Assembly: GCA_003138515.1 (NCBI GenBank)
Contig: PLGG01000017.1
Span: forward strand, 1-64,000
From: Acidobacteriaceae bacterium
Lineage (GTDB): Bacteria; Acidobacteriota; Terriglobia; Terriglobales; Acidobacteriaceae
Direction: 5' to 3'
Length of the DNA stretch: 64,000 bases
The translations under genes were made by a program, and so were the position numbers. Below the pieces are notes generated by a model. The model made no database searches. It was not told where the DNA came from and saw nothing but the letters and a program-made list of their open reading frames with translations. This document shows, one piece after another, positions 44,519 to 53,500 of this stretch; the stretch's first letter is position 1; every line of letters begins with the position of its first letter.

Positions 44519-46171
44519 CTAAATCGAAACCATCTCGCCGGCTTTCAACTTGTTCAAATGCGCCTCAAAGATGACTCGCGAGACAAAGACGGCCGTGAAA
44601 AGATTGGCCGCAAGACCGACGGTCAGCGTGGTTGCAAAACCCTTTACCGGACCGGTGCCAAAGATAAACAGAATTGCTGCCGAGACAATGGTGGTGACGT
44701 GGGTGTCAACGATCGTCACCCAGGCGCGAGCGAAGCCCTGGTCCACGGCCGCCGACGGCGCCTTGCCGGCGCGAATCTCTTCGCGGATGCGCTCGAAGAT
44801 CAGCACGTTTGAATCCACGCCCATACCGATGGTGAGGATGACTCCGGCAATGCCGGGCAAGGTGAGGGTGAGCACCAGGCCTCCGCCGCCGGAGGCGCTC
44901 GAAATCGCGGCCGAGAGTCCCATAATGCCCAGCAGAATGATCAGGTTAAAGATCAATGCAAGGTCGGCGTTGATGCCCGAGCCCTTGTAGTAAATGAGCA
45001 TGAAGGCCATGACGACGACGATGCCGACAATGGCCGCGGTGACGCCTTCGCGGATGGAATCTGCGCCCAGCGTGGCGCCCACGGTGCTGGCAGAAATGTA
45101 ATTCATTGACGCCGGCAGCGCGCCCGTGCGCAGCAGCTTGGAGAGCTCCATCACTTCGTTCTGGGTGAAACCGCCCTCAATGAGTCCCTGATCGCGAATA
45201 GGCTGCTTGATGACTGCTACTTCGCGCACCGCACCGCCCATCACCACTGCCATGTCCTTGCCGACGTTGGCGCTGGTGAAGTCCCAGAACTTGTCGCCGG
45301 CTTCGTCAGTGAGGGTGAAATTCACCGTTCTTTGCCCGGTGTTTGAATTCACGCCCGGATCGGCGGAGCGGAAATCGCTGCCGGCCACAATGGAGGAACG
45401 CTCGATGACGTAATAAGAAGTGCTGCTCGAACCGCCTAGATCACCCGAGAAGGGCAGAATCTCATCATTGGGCGGAAGCGCGCCGTTCACGCTTTGCAGA
45501 GCCGCGTCTTCGCTGGGAAACGGACCGCCGTCGACAGCATGAATCTCAAGGCGGGCCGTGGACCGGATGATGGTTTTCACCTGATCCAGGTCGCTGACAC
45601 CCGGCAACTCCACCAGAATCTGGTTGGCGCCCAGGCCGTATTCCTGGATCAGCGGCTCGCTCACACCCAGCGCATCCACGCGATCGCGGATGGTCTCAAT
45701 GGCCTCGTCGATCGTTCGCTTGTAGAGATCGCTCTCGAAGAGCGGCTTCATGGTCAACGTAAAGTTGTTGTCTGAACCGCCGGAGAGGTCGTACTCGTTG
45801 GCGTACTTGGCGGTGCCGAGCAACGAGCTGACAGCGTCGGTTTGCGCGGGCGCCGTGCCCTCGATGCGAATGACATCCGGCTTGTTGGGATCGGGTTTGA
45901 CCACCTGAGAAAAGGTCAGGTTGGCCTTCTTCAAATCCTGCTGGATCTGCTGCATGGAGTTGTCGGTTTCGGCATTCACCGCCTCCGACACCTCCACTTT
46001 CAGGATCAGGTGCGCCCCGCCCTGTAGATCGAGGCCGAGATGAATGCGGCTTGAAATGGCGCTTAGCAGCGCCTTTCCGCTGATCCCCGATGGTATTCCG
46101 AAGATGCCGTAGAGGCAGATCAGAAGAACCGCGACGATCAGGGCAATTTTGCTTTTGAGATTCTTCTTCAT
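44519..46171 (-). CDS. secD: Protein translocase subunit SecD
   Basis: 550 residues. LGLDLQGGAHLIL near the N-terminus, periplasmic P1 domain with NQILVELPGVSD, and C-terminal five spans including MGVDSNVLIFERIREE. ATG 46171 (MKKNLKSKIAL) is preferred over TTG 46192. 33 bases before secF. Confidence 0.97.
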   Translation of the reverse strand: MKKNLKSKIALIVAVLLICLYGIFGIPSGISGKALLSAISSRIHLGLDLQGGAHLILKVEVSEAVNAETDNSMQQIQQDLKKANLTFSQVVKPDPNKPDVIRIEGTAPAQTDAVSSLLGTAKYANEYDLSGGSDNNFTLTMKPLFESDLYKRTIDEAIETIRDRVDALGVSEPLIQEYGLGANQILVELPGVSDLDQVKTIIRSTARLEIHAVDGGPFPSEDAALQSVNGALPPNDEILPFSGDLGGSSSTSYYVIERSSIVAGSDFRSADPGVNSNTGQRTVNFTLTDEAGDKFWDFTSANVGKDMAVVMGGAVREVAVIKQPIRDQGLIEGGFTQNEVMELSKLLRTGALPASMNYISASTVGATLGADSIREGVTAAIVGIVVVMAFMLIYYKGSGINADLALIFNLIILLGIMGLSAAISSASGGGGLVLTLTLPGIAGVILTIGMGVDSNVLIFERIREEIRAGKAPSAAVDQGFARAWVTIVDTHVTTIVSAAILFIFGTGPVKGFATTLTVGLAANLFTAVFVSRVIFEAHLNKLKAGEMVSI

Positions 46172-46232
46172 TGATTCGTTTCTCTGGTCCAAAAAGTGAA
46201 AGGCCGAAGGGCCTTAAGAGCCCCGAAGGGTC

Positions 46233-46568
46233 TTAGGAGCTCGAAGCGTCCTCTGGTTGCGTGACCGAGGCAATCGCACTCTTGGCCACTTCAAGCTTCA
46301 GGTTGTCGGGAGGAACACGAATCACAATGGAATCGTCCTTGATGGAGAGGATGGTTCCGCGAATTCCTCCCGCGGTTGTGATCCGGTCGCCGGATTTGAT
46401 GGAGGTGAGCATCTGCTGCCACTGCTTTTGCTTCTTCTGTTGCGGGCGGATCATCAGCAAATAGAGCAGCGGAATAAACAGCAGGATGGGCAGCAGCATG
46501 GATAAGCCGCCGCCTGCTCCGGGGGCGGGCGCAGCCGCCCAAAATGCGAAATTCGTGGCAACAATCAT
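46233..46568 (-). CDS. yajC: Preprotein translocase subunit YajC
   Basis: 111 residues: LLPILLFIPLLYLLMIRPQQKKQKQ span, then ITTAGGIRGTILSIKDDSIV. Typical YajC/YajC-SecDF partner. 61 bases before secD. The N-terminus before the span is longer than in E. coli. Confidence 0.96.
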   Translation of the reverse strand: MIVATNFAFWAAAPAPGAGGGLSMLLPILLFIPLLYLLMIRPQQKKQKQWQQMLTSIKSGDRITTAGGIRGTILSIKDDSIVIRVPPDNLKLEVAKSAIASVTQPEDASSS

Positions 46569-47099
46569 CGTTGGCTCGCTTCCCTCGCTCGCCCTTACGG
46601 CCGGCGTTGGCCCTACTCAGGGCGCAGGCTCATCCGGCCATTGCTGCCGGCGCCTGACAACAGATTTGTCTCCGGGAAAGGTTCCCCTGGCCTCGATCTT
46701 CTCCGGCCCGGGCTTTGGAAGGAGGGTCCGGTAACGGGGGCCGAAACGGGATTCCCGTCCTGCCCGCACGCATCACGCAACCCAACTGCCGCATACTTCC
46801 TGTTCGACACAGCATCCCTGGTGGCTTCCGGACGCAAGGAAGGCGGTTTACACCACGTTCATCCGCCCGGAATCCCAAAAGAATGCCTAGAGAGATAAGA
46901 AATGCGCGGTGGGTTCGGTGTCAAGGAGGGGAGACACAGGCGAAGGCCTGGTGACGCACCTTCCGGCCTTAATAAACCCCTTACAAAATGGCTACTCGTT
47001 CCTTACGAGAAAGGGCGCCAACTGATTGTAAGAGGTTCTCCGGGTCCGCATGTTGTGAGTTCCGCGGCGCACCGGTGGCCGGAAAGGGGAATCGTCTCC
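46569..47099. other. 530-bp gap upstream of yajC
   Basis: Between yajC (minus) and the 47100 ORF (plus). Only short unrecognised open frames. GC-rich with several small palindromes (gggattcccgtcc and similar) but no tRNA, riboswitch or small-RNA pattern I can name. Confidence 0.45.
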
Positions 47100-47366
47100 A
47101 TGACGCTGGAAATTCATGAGCAGACTCTGTGGCTGATTCCCGTAGGCCTTGCCGTCACTTTTATGATCTGGGTGCTTTTGAACTGGTGGCAGGAAGAGCG
47201 GCGCCCAAATGACGGCCGGAATTATTCTTCCGGCGCGTCAGGCTTCCAGTATCGAAGTTCCGGGCGGGCACAGGAGAGGCAAAGCGACTCTCCATTTATA
47301 AGCACAAACCGCCCGAAGTTCACTCCCTCGCCGCAGCGCGGGCAAATGATGCGCTCGCCCGAGTGA
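47100..47366 (+). CDS. Possible small single-span membrane protein
   Basis: ATG 47100 with GGGGA 10 bases upstream gives MTLEIHEQTLWLIPVGLAVT, then FMIWVLLNWWQEERRP, one clear transmembrane helix, and then a polar tail of about 50 residues. The tail is antisense to the end of the FmdE-domain gene (47222-47821), so only the first 40 codons are free of constraint. No family recognised. Real coding is plausible because of the membrane helix and positive C-side flank; the true end may be as given. Confidence 0.45.
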   Translation: MTLEIHEQTLWLIPVGLAVTFMIWVLLNWWQEERRPNDGRNYSSGASGFQYRSSGRAQERQSDSPFISTNRPKFTPSPQRGQMMRSPE

Positions 47367-47821
47367 CCGGGCAAGTCGGCGGGATCGATGGCGACGCGCA
47401 CCGATTGTTCGCGGAAGAGCTGCGCATCCGGCAATTCGCGATAGGCCTGCAACTGGCGGCGGCTCTTGTTCTCTTCGTGCGGGTATAGCTTGCGTGCCAG
47501 CTCGCGGGAATCTTCGAGAGCGACAATGCGGACGGAGAGGCCCGAACTGAGATCGACGAAAGTCGCCGCCATCTTGCCCCAGTCTCGAAACTTCAACGCG
47601 CGCTTACCCAGACGGCAGCCGGTGACGAGCGCAATGGCGTCGGTGGCGCAGCGATCGATTTCGACATAGGTAACGAGACGCTTGCGGTCAGTGCCGCGCG
47701 GATCGGCGATGCCCAGCCGGTCGAGGCCCAGCAGGGCCATGCGCACACCGAGAACCTGGCCCGCGCACAGGTGCCCATGCGCGGCTTCAGCCTGCCGCAA
47801 AAGGTCGTCGATCGATTCCAT
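47222..47821 (-). CDS. FmdE-domain protein with C-terminal zinc ribbon
   Basis: 199 residues. AEAAHGHLCAGQVLGVRMA is the conserved HGHxCxG start of the FmdE (formylmethanofuran dehydrogenase subunit E-like) fold; IDRCATDAI and GCRLGKRALKF follow; the end has CPRCGEGVN and CLSCARPE, a zinc ribbon. In bacteria such proteins are tied to molybdenum or tungsten enzymes or remain unassigned; function unknown here. Confidence 0.88.
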   Translation of the reverse strand: MESIDDLLRQAEAAHGHLCAGQVLGVRMALLGLDRLGIADPRGTDRKRLVTYVEIDRCATDAIALVTGCRLGKRALKFRDWGKMAATFVDLSSGLSVRIVALEDSRELARKLYPHEENKSRRQLQAYRELPDAQLFREQSVRVAIDPADLPGHSGERIICPRCGEGVNFGRFVLINGESLCLSCARPELRYWKPDAPEE

Positions 47822-47882
47822 GGCGTTTCCGTTGTGTCGATCCGCTTACTTGTCCGCCGCAGCGGACTGACGTGCTGACCTG

Positions 47883-48614
47883 CTATTTCGCGGGGGCGGC
47901 TTCGGGCGTCGCATCTTCGTCGCCCGTGTCTTCAACCATGACCGCCGAGCCGGGGACGATGTCGTAGCTTACCGCATCGCTGCCTGTGGGATGAAATGAA
48001 ATGCGCAGCGGCTCGCGCTGCCAGTCGGGCGGTGCGCAGACCAGGTCGGGGTGATTCTCGGCGTCGAAGGCTGCGAGTTTCTTGGCTAGAACGGGCTTGC
48101 GCGCGCCGATCTGCGCAACCACGGCATAGAGACTCTTGCCGCTGGGCGTGAGGCCGCAATAAGCAGCGTAATCGCGGAACCAGCTCACCTGACTGACGCC
48201 GGGATCGTAGTCGGGCAGGCGGAGCGCGGTCACGCGGCCGGTGACGCGATCGACCAAGAGCCACGGCCCGCGTTGCCAAACCCAGTGGCTCACTTTGTCA
48301 CTCGGGCCGGGCTTGTCAGTGGGCAACGCGTCGTTGAGCCGGATGACGCGACGGACGACGAAGCTGCGATCGGTGACGTCGTGCGCGTCACCGGTGGTCC
48401 ACTCCTTGAGGACGCCGTCGACCAGGAGGGCGCGGACTTTGAGCGCGTCCTCGCCGGTGGCCGCGCCGGAGGGGTCACCTGTTTTGGAGTAGGGCACGCG
48501 CTTGACCGCGCCGAGGACGACGATGTGGGGCTTGCGTGGAGCGGCGTGGGCCGCGGGTCCGAAGGCAAGGATTGCCGCCAACACCAAAACCGCGAAAACT
48601 ACAAACTTGCTCAT
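47883..48614 (-). CDS. Secreted protein of unknown function
   Basis: 243 residues. Signal peptide SKFVVFAVLVLAAILAFGPA with AHA-A cleavage, then PHIVVLGAVKRVPYS and KVRALLVDGVLKEWT. Ends in a low-complexity acidic/Ala tail (EDTGDEDATPEAAPAK). No enzyme motif. Appears a periplasmic protein; family not recognised. 12 bases separate its start from the gatA stop upstream, so it may share that transcript. Confidence 0.8.
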   Translation of the reverse strand: MSKFVVFAVLVLAAILAFGPAAHAAPRKPHIVVLGAVKRVPYSKTGDPSGAATGEDALKVRALLVDGVLKEWTTGDAHDVTDRSFVVRRVIRLNDALPTDKPGPSDKVSHWVWQRGPWLLVDRVTGRVTALRLPDYDPGVSQVSWFRDYAAYCGLTPSGKSLYAVVAQIGARKPVLAKKLAAFDAENHPDLVCAPPDWQREPLRISFHPTGSDAVSYDIVPGSAVMVEDTGDEDATPEAAPAK

Positions 48615-48626
48615 GGCCCCTACTCC

Positions 48627-50078
48627 TCAAATTCCCGCTGCCTCTACAGCCCGCGCCACGCGGAAGGCCGTGCCTTCGCCAAAGTGGCGGGCAAGAACTT
48701 GCATGCCCACGGGCAGGCCAGCTTTGGTGGCGCCGCAAGGAACCGAGACACCGCAGATGCCAGCCAGGCTGGCGGTGACGGTGTAGATGTCGGCGAGATA
48801 CATGGCCAGCGGATCGCCGGTCTTTTCGCCGAGCTTGAATGCGGGGAAGGGCGAGGTTGGCGTGACGATGGCGTCAACTTCAGCAAAGGCGCGGAGGAAT
48901 TCGTCAGCGAGAATGCGGCGAACCTGCTGCGCTTTGAGGTAGTAGGCGTCGTAATAGCCGGCAGAGAGCGCGTAGGTGCCGAGGAAGATGCGGCGCTTGA
49001 CCTCGGCGCCAAAGCCCTCGTCGCGAGAGTGCGAGTACATGTCGGAGAGCGTGGCTGAGTTTGGCGAACGGTAGCCGTAGCGGACGCCGTCAAAGCGGGC
49101 GAGGTTGGCGCTGGCTTCGGCCGTGGCCACCAGATAGTAGGTGGGAACGGCGTATTTAGTGTGCGGCAGCGAGATCGGCTTGATTGTGCAGCCGGCGACC
49201 TCGAGCGCTGCAATGCCCTTCTCGACGGCAGCGCGCACTTCGGGATCGAGACCCTCGCCGAAGTATTCGGCGGGCACACCGATGCGCAGGCCCGCGGCGG
49301 GTGTGTCGCTTTCGGCGGCGTAGTCGGGGACGGGAGCCGGGGAGCTGGTGGCGTCACTCGGGTCGTGGCCGGCGATAACGCCGAGCATCGTGGCGGCGTC
49401 ACGGACGTTTGAGGCAAGGGGGCCGATGCGGTCGAGCGAGGAGGCAAAGGCGATGAGGCCGTAGCGCGAGACTCGGCCGTAGGTGGGCAGCACGCCGACC
49501 ACGCCGCAGAAACTGGCCGGCTGGCGAATGGAGCCGCCGGTGTCGGTGCCGAGCGTGGCCACAGCGAGGTTGGAGGCAACTGCCGCGGCCGAACCGCCGC
49601 TGGAGCCGCCGGGAACGCGCTCCGGATCGACAGGATTGCGCACCGGGCCATAGGCGGAGTTCTCATTCGAGGAGCCCATGGCAAACTCGTCGCAGTTGGT
49701 TTTGCCGAGGAGCACCGCGCCTGCGGCCTCGAGCCGGGCGACTGCCGTGCAGTCATAGGGCGGACGGTAGCCTTGAAGGATTTTGGAGCCTGCAGTTGAC
49801 GGCGCGCCCTGCGTGACGAGCACGTCCTTGATGCCGACGGGAATTCCTGCCAGCGGTGGGAGCGGGTCACCTTTGGCGGCGATGGCGTCGATGCGCGCGG
49901 CCTGCGCGAGGGCGCGCTCTTTGGTGAGGCTCAGAAAAATGTTCAGCCGGGGATTGAGTTTCTCGATGCGCTCGTAATAAGCGGCGGCGAGATCTGTGGC
50001 TTTGGTGCGCCCGGCGGCGAGATCGGCGCGGAGATCGGTAAGAGTCCTGGGCTTTTTGACAAAGCGTTCAGCGGTCAT
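48627..50078 (-). CDS. gatA: Asp-tRNA(Asn)/Glu-tRNA(Gln) amidotransferase subunit A
   Basis: Amidase-signature enzyme releasing ammonia from Gln for transamidation of misacylated tRNA. Catalytic Lys in GIPVGIKDVLV, cis-Ser/Ser in PGGSSGGSAAAVAS and GTDTGGSIRQPASFCG. 483 residues from ATG 50078; TTG 50093 is an alternative. gatC is directly upstream; gatB is not in the window. Confidence 0.96.
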   Translation of the reverse strand: MTAERFVKKPRTLTDLRADLAAGRTKATDLAAAYYERIEKLNPRLNIFLSLTKERALAQAARIDAIAAKGDPLPPLAGIPVGIKDVLVTQGAPSTAGSKILQGYRPPYDCTAVARLEAAGAVLLGKTNCDEFAMGSSNENSAYGPVRNPVDPERVPGGSSGGSAAAVASNLAVATLGTDTGGSIRQPASFCGVVGVLPTYGRVSRYGLIAFASSLDRIGPLASNVRDAATMLGVIAGHDPSDATSSPAPVPDYAAESDTPAAGLRIGVPAEYFGEGLDPEVRAAVEKGIAALEVAGCTIKPISLPHTKYAVPTYYLVATAEASANLARFDGVRYGYRSPNSATLSDMYSHSRDEGFGAEVKRRIFLGTYALSAGYYDAYYLKAQQVRRILADEFLRAFAEVDAIVTPTSPFPAFKLGEKTGDPLAMYLADIYTVTASLAGICGVSVPCGATKAGLPVGMQVLARHFGEGTAFRVARAVEAAGI

Positions 50079-50172
50079 GGTGTCGCCTGACAATCGATCT
50101 TCCTCTTCGGGACGTTTGTTCGCTCCAGTGGGTGTTCGCTTCGGTCGGTGTTCGCCCCGGCGGGCAATTTCT

Positions 50173-50481
50173 TTATCGCTCGATCACTTTCGGAACCTTG
50201 AAGAAGGCCTGGTCGGTCTCCGGCGCCTGGGACATGACGGCGGAGCGATCAAGCGAAGGCCGCACCAGGTCGGCGCGAAGAGCCGCAATGGCACCGCCTT
50301 CGAGCTCGCCCATCTGGGCTAGTGGCACGACGTTCGATGTGTCCAATTCATTCAGCTCGGCGACGTAGTCGAGGATCGCGTTCAGGTCGCGCAACATCGG
50401 CCCAACCTCATCAGGCGCCAGCTCCAAATGCGCTAGTTCGGCGACGCGCTCAACATCCTCGACGGTTACTTTGGCAGACAT
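50173..50481 (-). CDS. gatC: Asp-tRNA(Asn)/Glu-tRNA(Gln) amidotransferase subunit C
   Basis: 102 residues: KVTVEDVERVAELAHLELA, LRDLNAILDYVAELNELDT, LRADLVRPSLDRSAVM, and FFKVPKVIE end. ATG 50481. The frame is open much further upstream, but that stretch is antisense-like noise in the giant gene. 94 bases before gatA. Confidence 0.95.
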   Translation of the reverse strand: MSAKVTVEDVERVAELAHLELAPDEVGPMLRDLNAILDYVAELNELDTSNVVPLAQMGELEGGAIAALRADLVRPSLDRSAVMSQAPETDQAFFKVPKVIER

Positions 50482-50540
50482 TTTAGTCCTGGTCTCGAAG
50501 CTCAAGTATAGCCGCTCCTGGATCGCGAAATCGGCTGCAT

Positions 50541-53500
50541 TCAGTCGACGGTGAGAGTTACGTTTAGCGAATGCGTGATGCCCATGGAGGTCACGCTGAC
50601 GGGAATCGTGTAGGTCCCCGGAGGCGTTTTGGAGCCACCTCCGTTGCCTCCGGAACCTCCGCCACCCGTGCCTCCGCCGGAACTGGTGCAACTGGAGACG
50701 CCGGTTGCAAGGATCGCGGCCAGAACAACCAGCAGAAAGAGCTTCCGGCGCTTGAAAACGGCGACCGACACGAGAAGCAGCCCACAGGCCAGTGGCAGAG
50801 CGCGCGGGAAGGCGGGACCGCCGGAGTTCGGCGTGGCGAAATTCGGCCCGACGAGATTCGGTTTGGCAAGATTCGGTTTTTCGAGCCGAGCCGCCGATCC
50901 GTTGCCCGTGGAGATTTCGACCAGAACGTTGCCCTGAACCCCGGCGTTGAGTGTCTGGGTGGCGGGGTTGAAGAGGCAGAGAGCATTTGTGGGCAGCGTG
51001 CCGCAGGAGAACGCAAAAGTGCCGCCGGAGCCGACTGGCGCGACGATCATGGTGAAGCTGGCTTGCTGGCCGCTGGCGACGGTCTGGCTCACTGGGCCGG
51101 TGATGCTCACGGCGAAATCGAATCCGGTGCCCGAGAGCGGTACGGTGGCCGGCGTGGCGACGGTGGAGGAGGTCACCGTGAGCGCTCCAGTTGCGGAGCC
51201 GCCGGCGCTCGGCTGAAAGACGACCGAGGCGGTGCAGTTGGCGCCGGCGGCCAAGCCGCCGGTGCAGGTGTTCTGCGTGACGCTGAAGGGCGCAGCAGCG
51301 GCTAGAGAAACCGTGCTGATGGCGTAACCGGAAGAATTCGTGACGGTCACTGGTTGAGCGGTGCTGGACTGGCCTGCTGCTACCACTGGAAACACGATTT
51401 GGGCCGGGTTGGTGGCCAGGCCGGAGGCGAGTATTCCCGAGCCGTTCAGCGGCACCGAAGCCGGGGCGACGCCGAAGGTGGACGAAGAAACCGCGAGCGT
51501 GGCCGCGATGGCGCCTGTCGCACTGGGCGTGAAGACGATCTGGACTGCGCAACTGCTTCCGCTGGCGAGCAGGGCCCCGCAAGTGGTCGCGGCAATGGAG
51601 TAGCTGGAGGCGGCGGCGCCGACGATCGAAAAGCCGACGTTGGCCATCGGCGACCCGCCTGTGTTGCTGACGGTGACCGTTTGCGGCGTGCTGGGGACGC
51701 CGGGCTGCTGGTTGGTGAAGGTCAGACTGGTGGGATTGACGTTCAAGGCCGGGGCTCCGAGTCCCGTCCCGCTCAGCGACACAGTTTGCGGTTGCGAGCG
51801 CAGGATATCGCCGATGGTGAGCGTGCCGGAGACCGTGCCCGTTTGAGTAGGAGCAAAGATCGCGCTGATGATACAGACCGCACCGGCCGCCAGTTTCGTT
51901 CCGCACGTGTTCGACTCCTGGAACTGAGCGCTCGCCGAAATGGAAATCGACGTCAGCAGCAGGCCGCCGGAGTTTGTGATTGTGACGGTCTGCGCGGAAG
52001 AAAGCTGGCCTTCCGGCGTCGGCGGGAAGGAAAGCGATGTGGGATTGAGAACGTCAGTGGGCGGAGAAACGCCCGTCCCGCCGAGTTCCACCGATTGCGT
52101 GCCTGCGCCGTCGGTAAAGGTAAGCAGGCCGGAGGCCGGACCGGCTTCGGTGGGCGCGAATGCCACCGCCAACTGGCAACTGGAGTTTGGCGCCAGGCTG
52201 GTTGTCCCGCAGGAGTTGCTGGAAAGATTGAACGGGGGCGTGATGACGATGCTGCCGATGGGAATTGCCGCCGCACCACTGTTGGTCGCGGTAACCTGAA
52301 GCGGCGCAGACGTGGTTCTCACCTCCACCTGGCCGAAGGTGACGGTGGCCGGGGCCAGAATCACCACGCCCGCCGGAGCGCCGATTCCGGTGAGGTCGAC
52401 TGTCAGTTGCCCGCCGTAGACGTTGGCGTAGATGGTCATTTCGCCGCTCCGCGGCCCCGTGGCTTGCGGCGCGAACGTCACCTGGATAGCGCAGCTTGCG
52501 CCCGCGGCGACGGTTGCATTGACGCAGTCGTCGGTCTCGCTGAAGTCTCCGTTCATCGCGATGGACGTGGGTGTGAGCGCGAGGCTGCCGGTGTTTGCGA
52601 GGCTGACAGTGAGCGGACTGCTGGGGGTGTTGAAGACCTGGCTGGGAAAGGCGAGCGACGAAGGGGTGGCGGCTGCGGCGGTCAGGCCCGTCCCCGCGCT
52701 CCATAGCGGGGTCTGCCAGATTCCGCGCCCGTAAGTGCCCGCAACCAGCACCGGCGCGGAAGCGGTGTTGGGAGCTGCGCTGAGGGCCACGGCCGGAGCG
52801 GCGGGCAATCCGGCGCCAAACACCGACCAGCAGTTGGAGGTCGATTGCGCGCAGTTAGCAACCTGCGTGGTGAAGTACACGCCCTGGTCCGTGGCGACGT
52901 AGACCGTGTTTGCACTTTGCGGATCGATGGCAAGACTGTTGGCGGGCGCGACAGGCAGGTTCGCCGTGATGCCGGTCCAGGTTGCGCCTCCGTTGGTTGA
53001 ACGGTACACGACCTGGATTCTTGCGGCCGAGCTATCCATACCGGCCAAGGTTATGTACACCGTGTTGCCGGTTGGATCGTGAGTATCGATCGTGACGCTG
53101 GAGATATCGAAATTTTTGGAGTTCAACGAGCGGGCGTCATTGACGACGGGATTCATCGTGAGATCCTGCCACACGGGCGCGGCGCCGGAGAAGGGATCAA
53201 AGGTCGCGCTCAGAATGTGGCCGGGCAGGTTGGCGCCATTGCTGGCGGCGCCATACATGCCCACATAGATGGCTTCGCTGCCGGAGGAAACCAGCATGGC
53301 GGCAATGGCTCGGATGAGTCCGTCGCCATTGCAGGGAACGTCCGTGGCTCCGCTATCCAGGATGGGGCTGATCGCGTTGCCCGCGGTCCAGCCGGCGCCG
53401 TTGGCCGGGCCGCGCCATACGCGGCAAGTACCGATGAGCAACTGATCGTGGACGACAGGATCGACCAGGAACGGCGCCGGCGTGGGCATGGTGTCACCGT

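Noticed and set aside
46569-47099. tmRNA, SRP RNA or riboswitch
   Set aside because: Key conserved words (tmRNA TTCGACG start, SRP GGAAGGAAGCAG core, GEMM or cobalamin box) were not found on either strand.
50482-51906. Long N-terminal extension of gatC
   Set aside because: GatC is a ~100-residue family starting at ATG 50481; the upstream open frame overlaps the giant protein in another frame and is Arg/His-rich noise.
51354-52706. 450-residue open frame on the plus strand
   Set aside because: Antisense of the ASH repeats; Arg/Gly-rich composition typical of a shadow frame.
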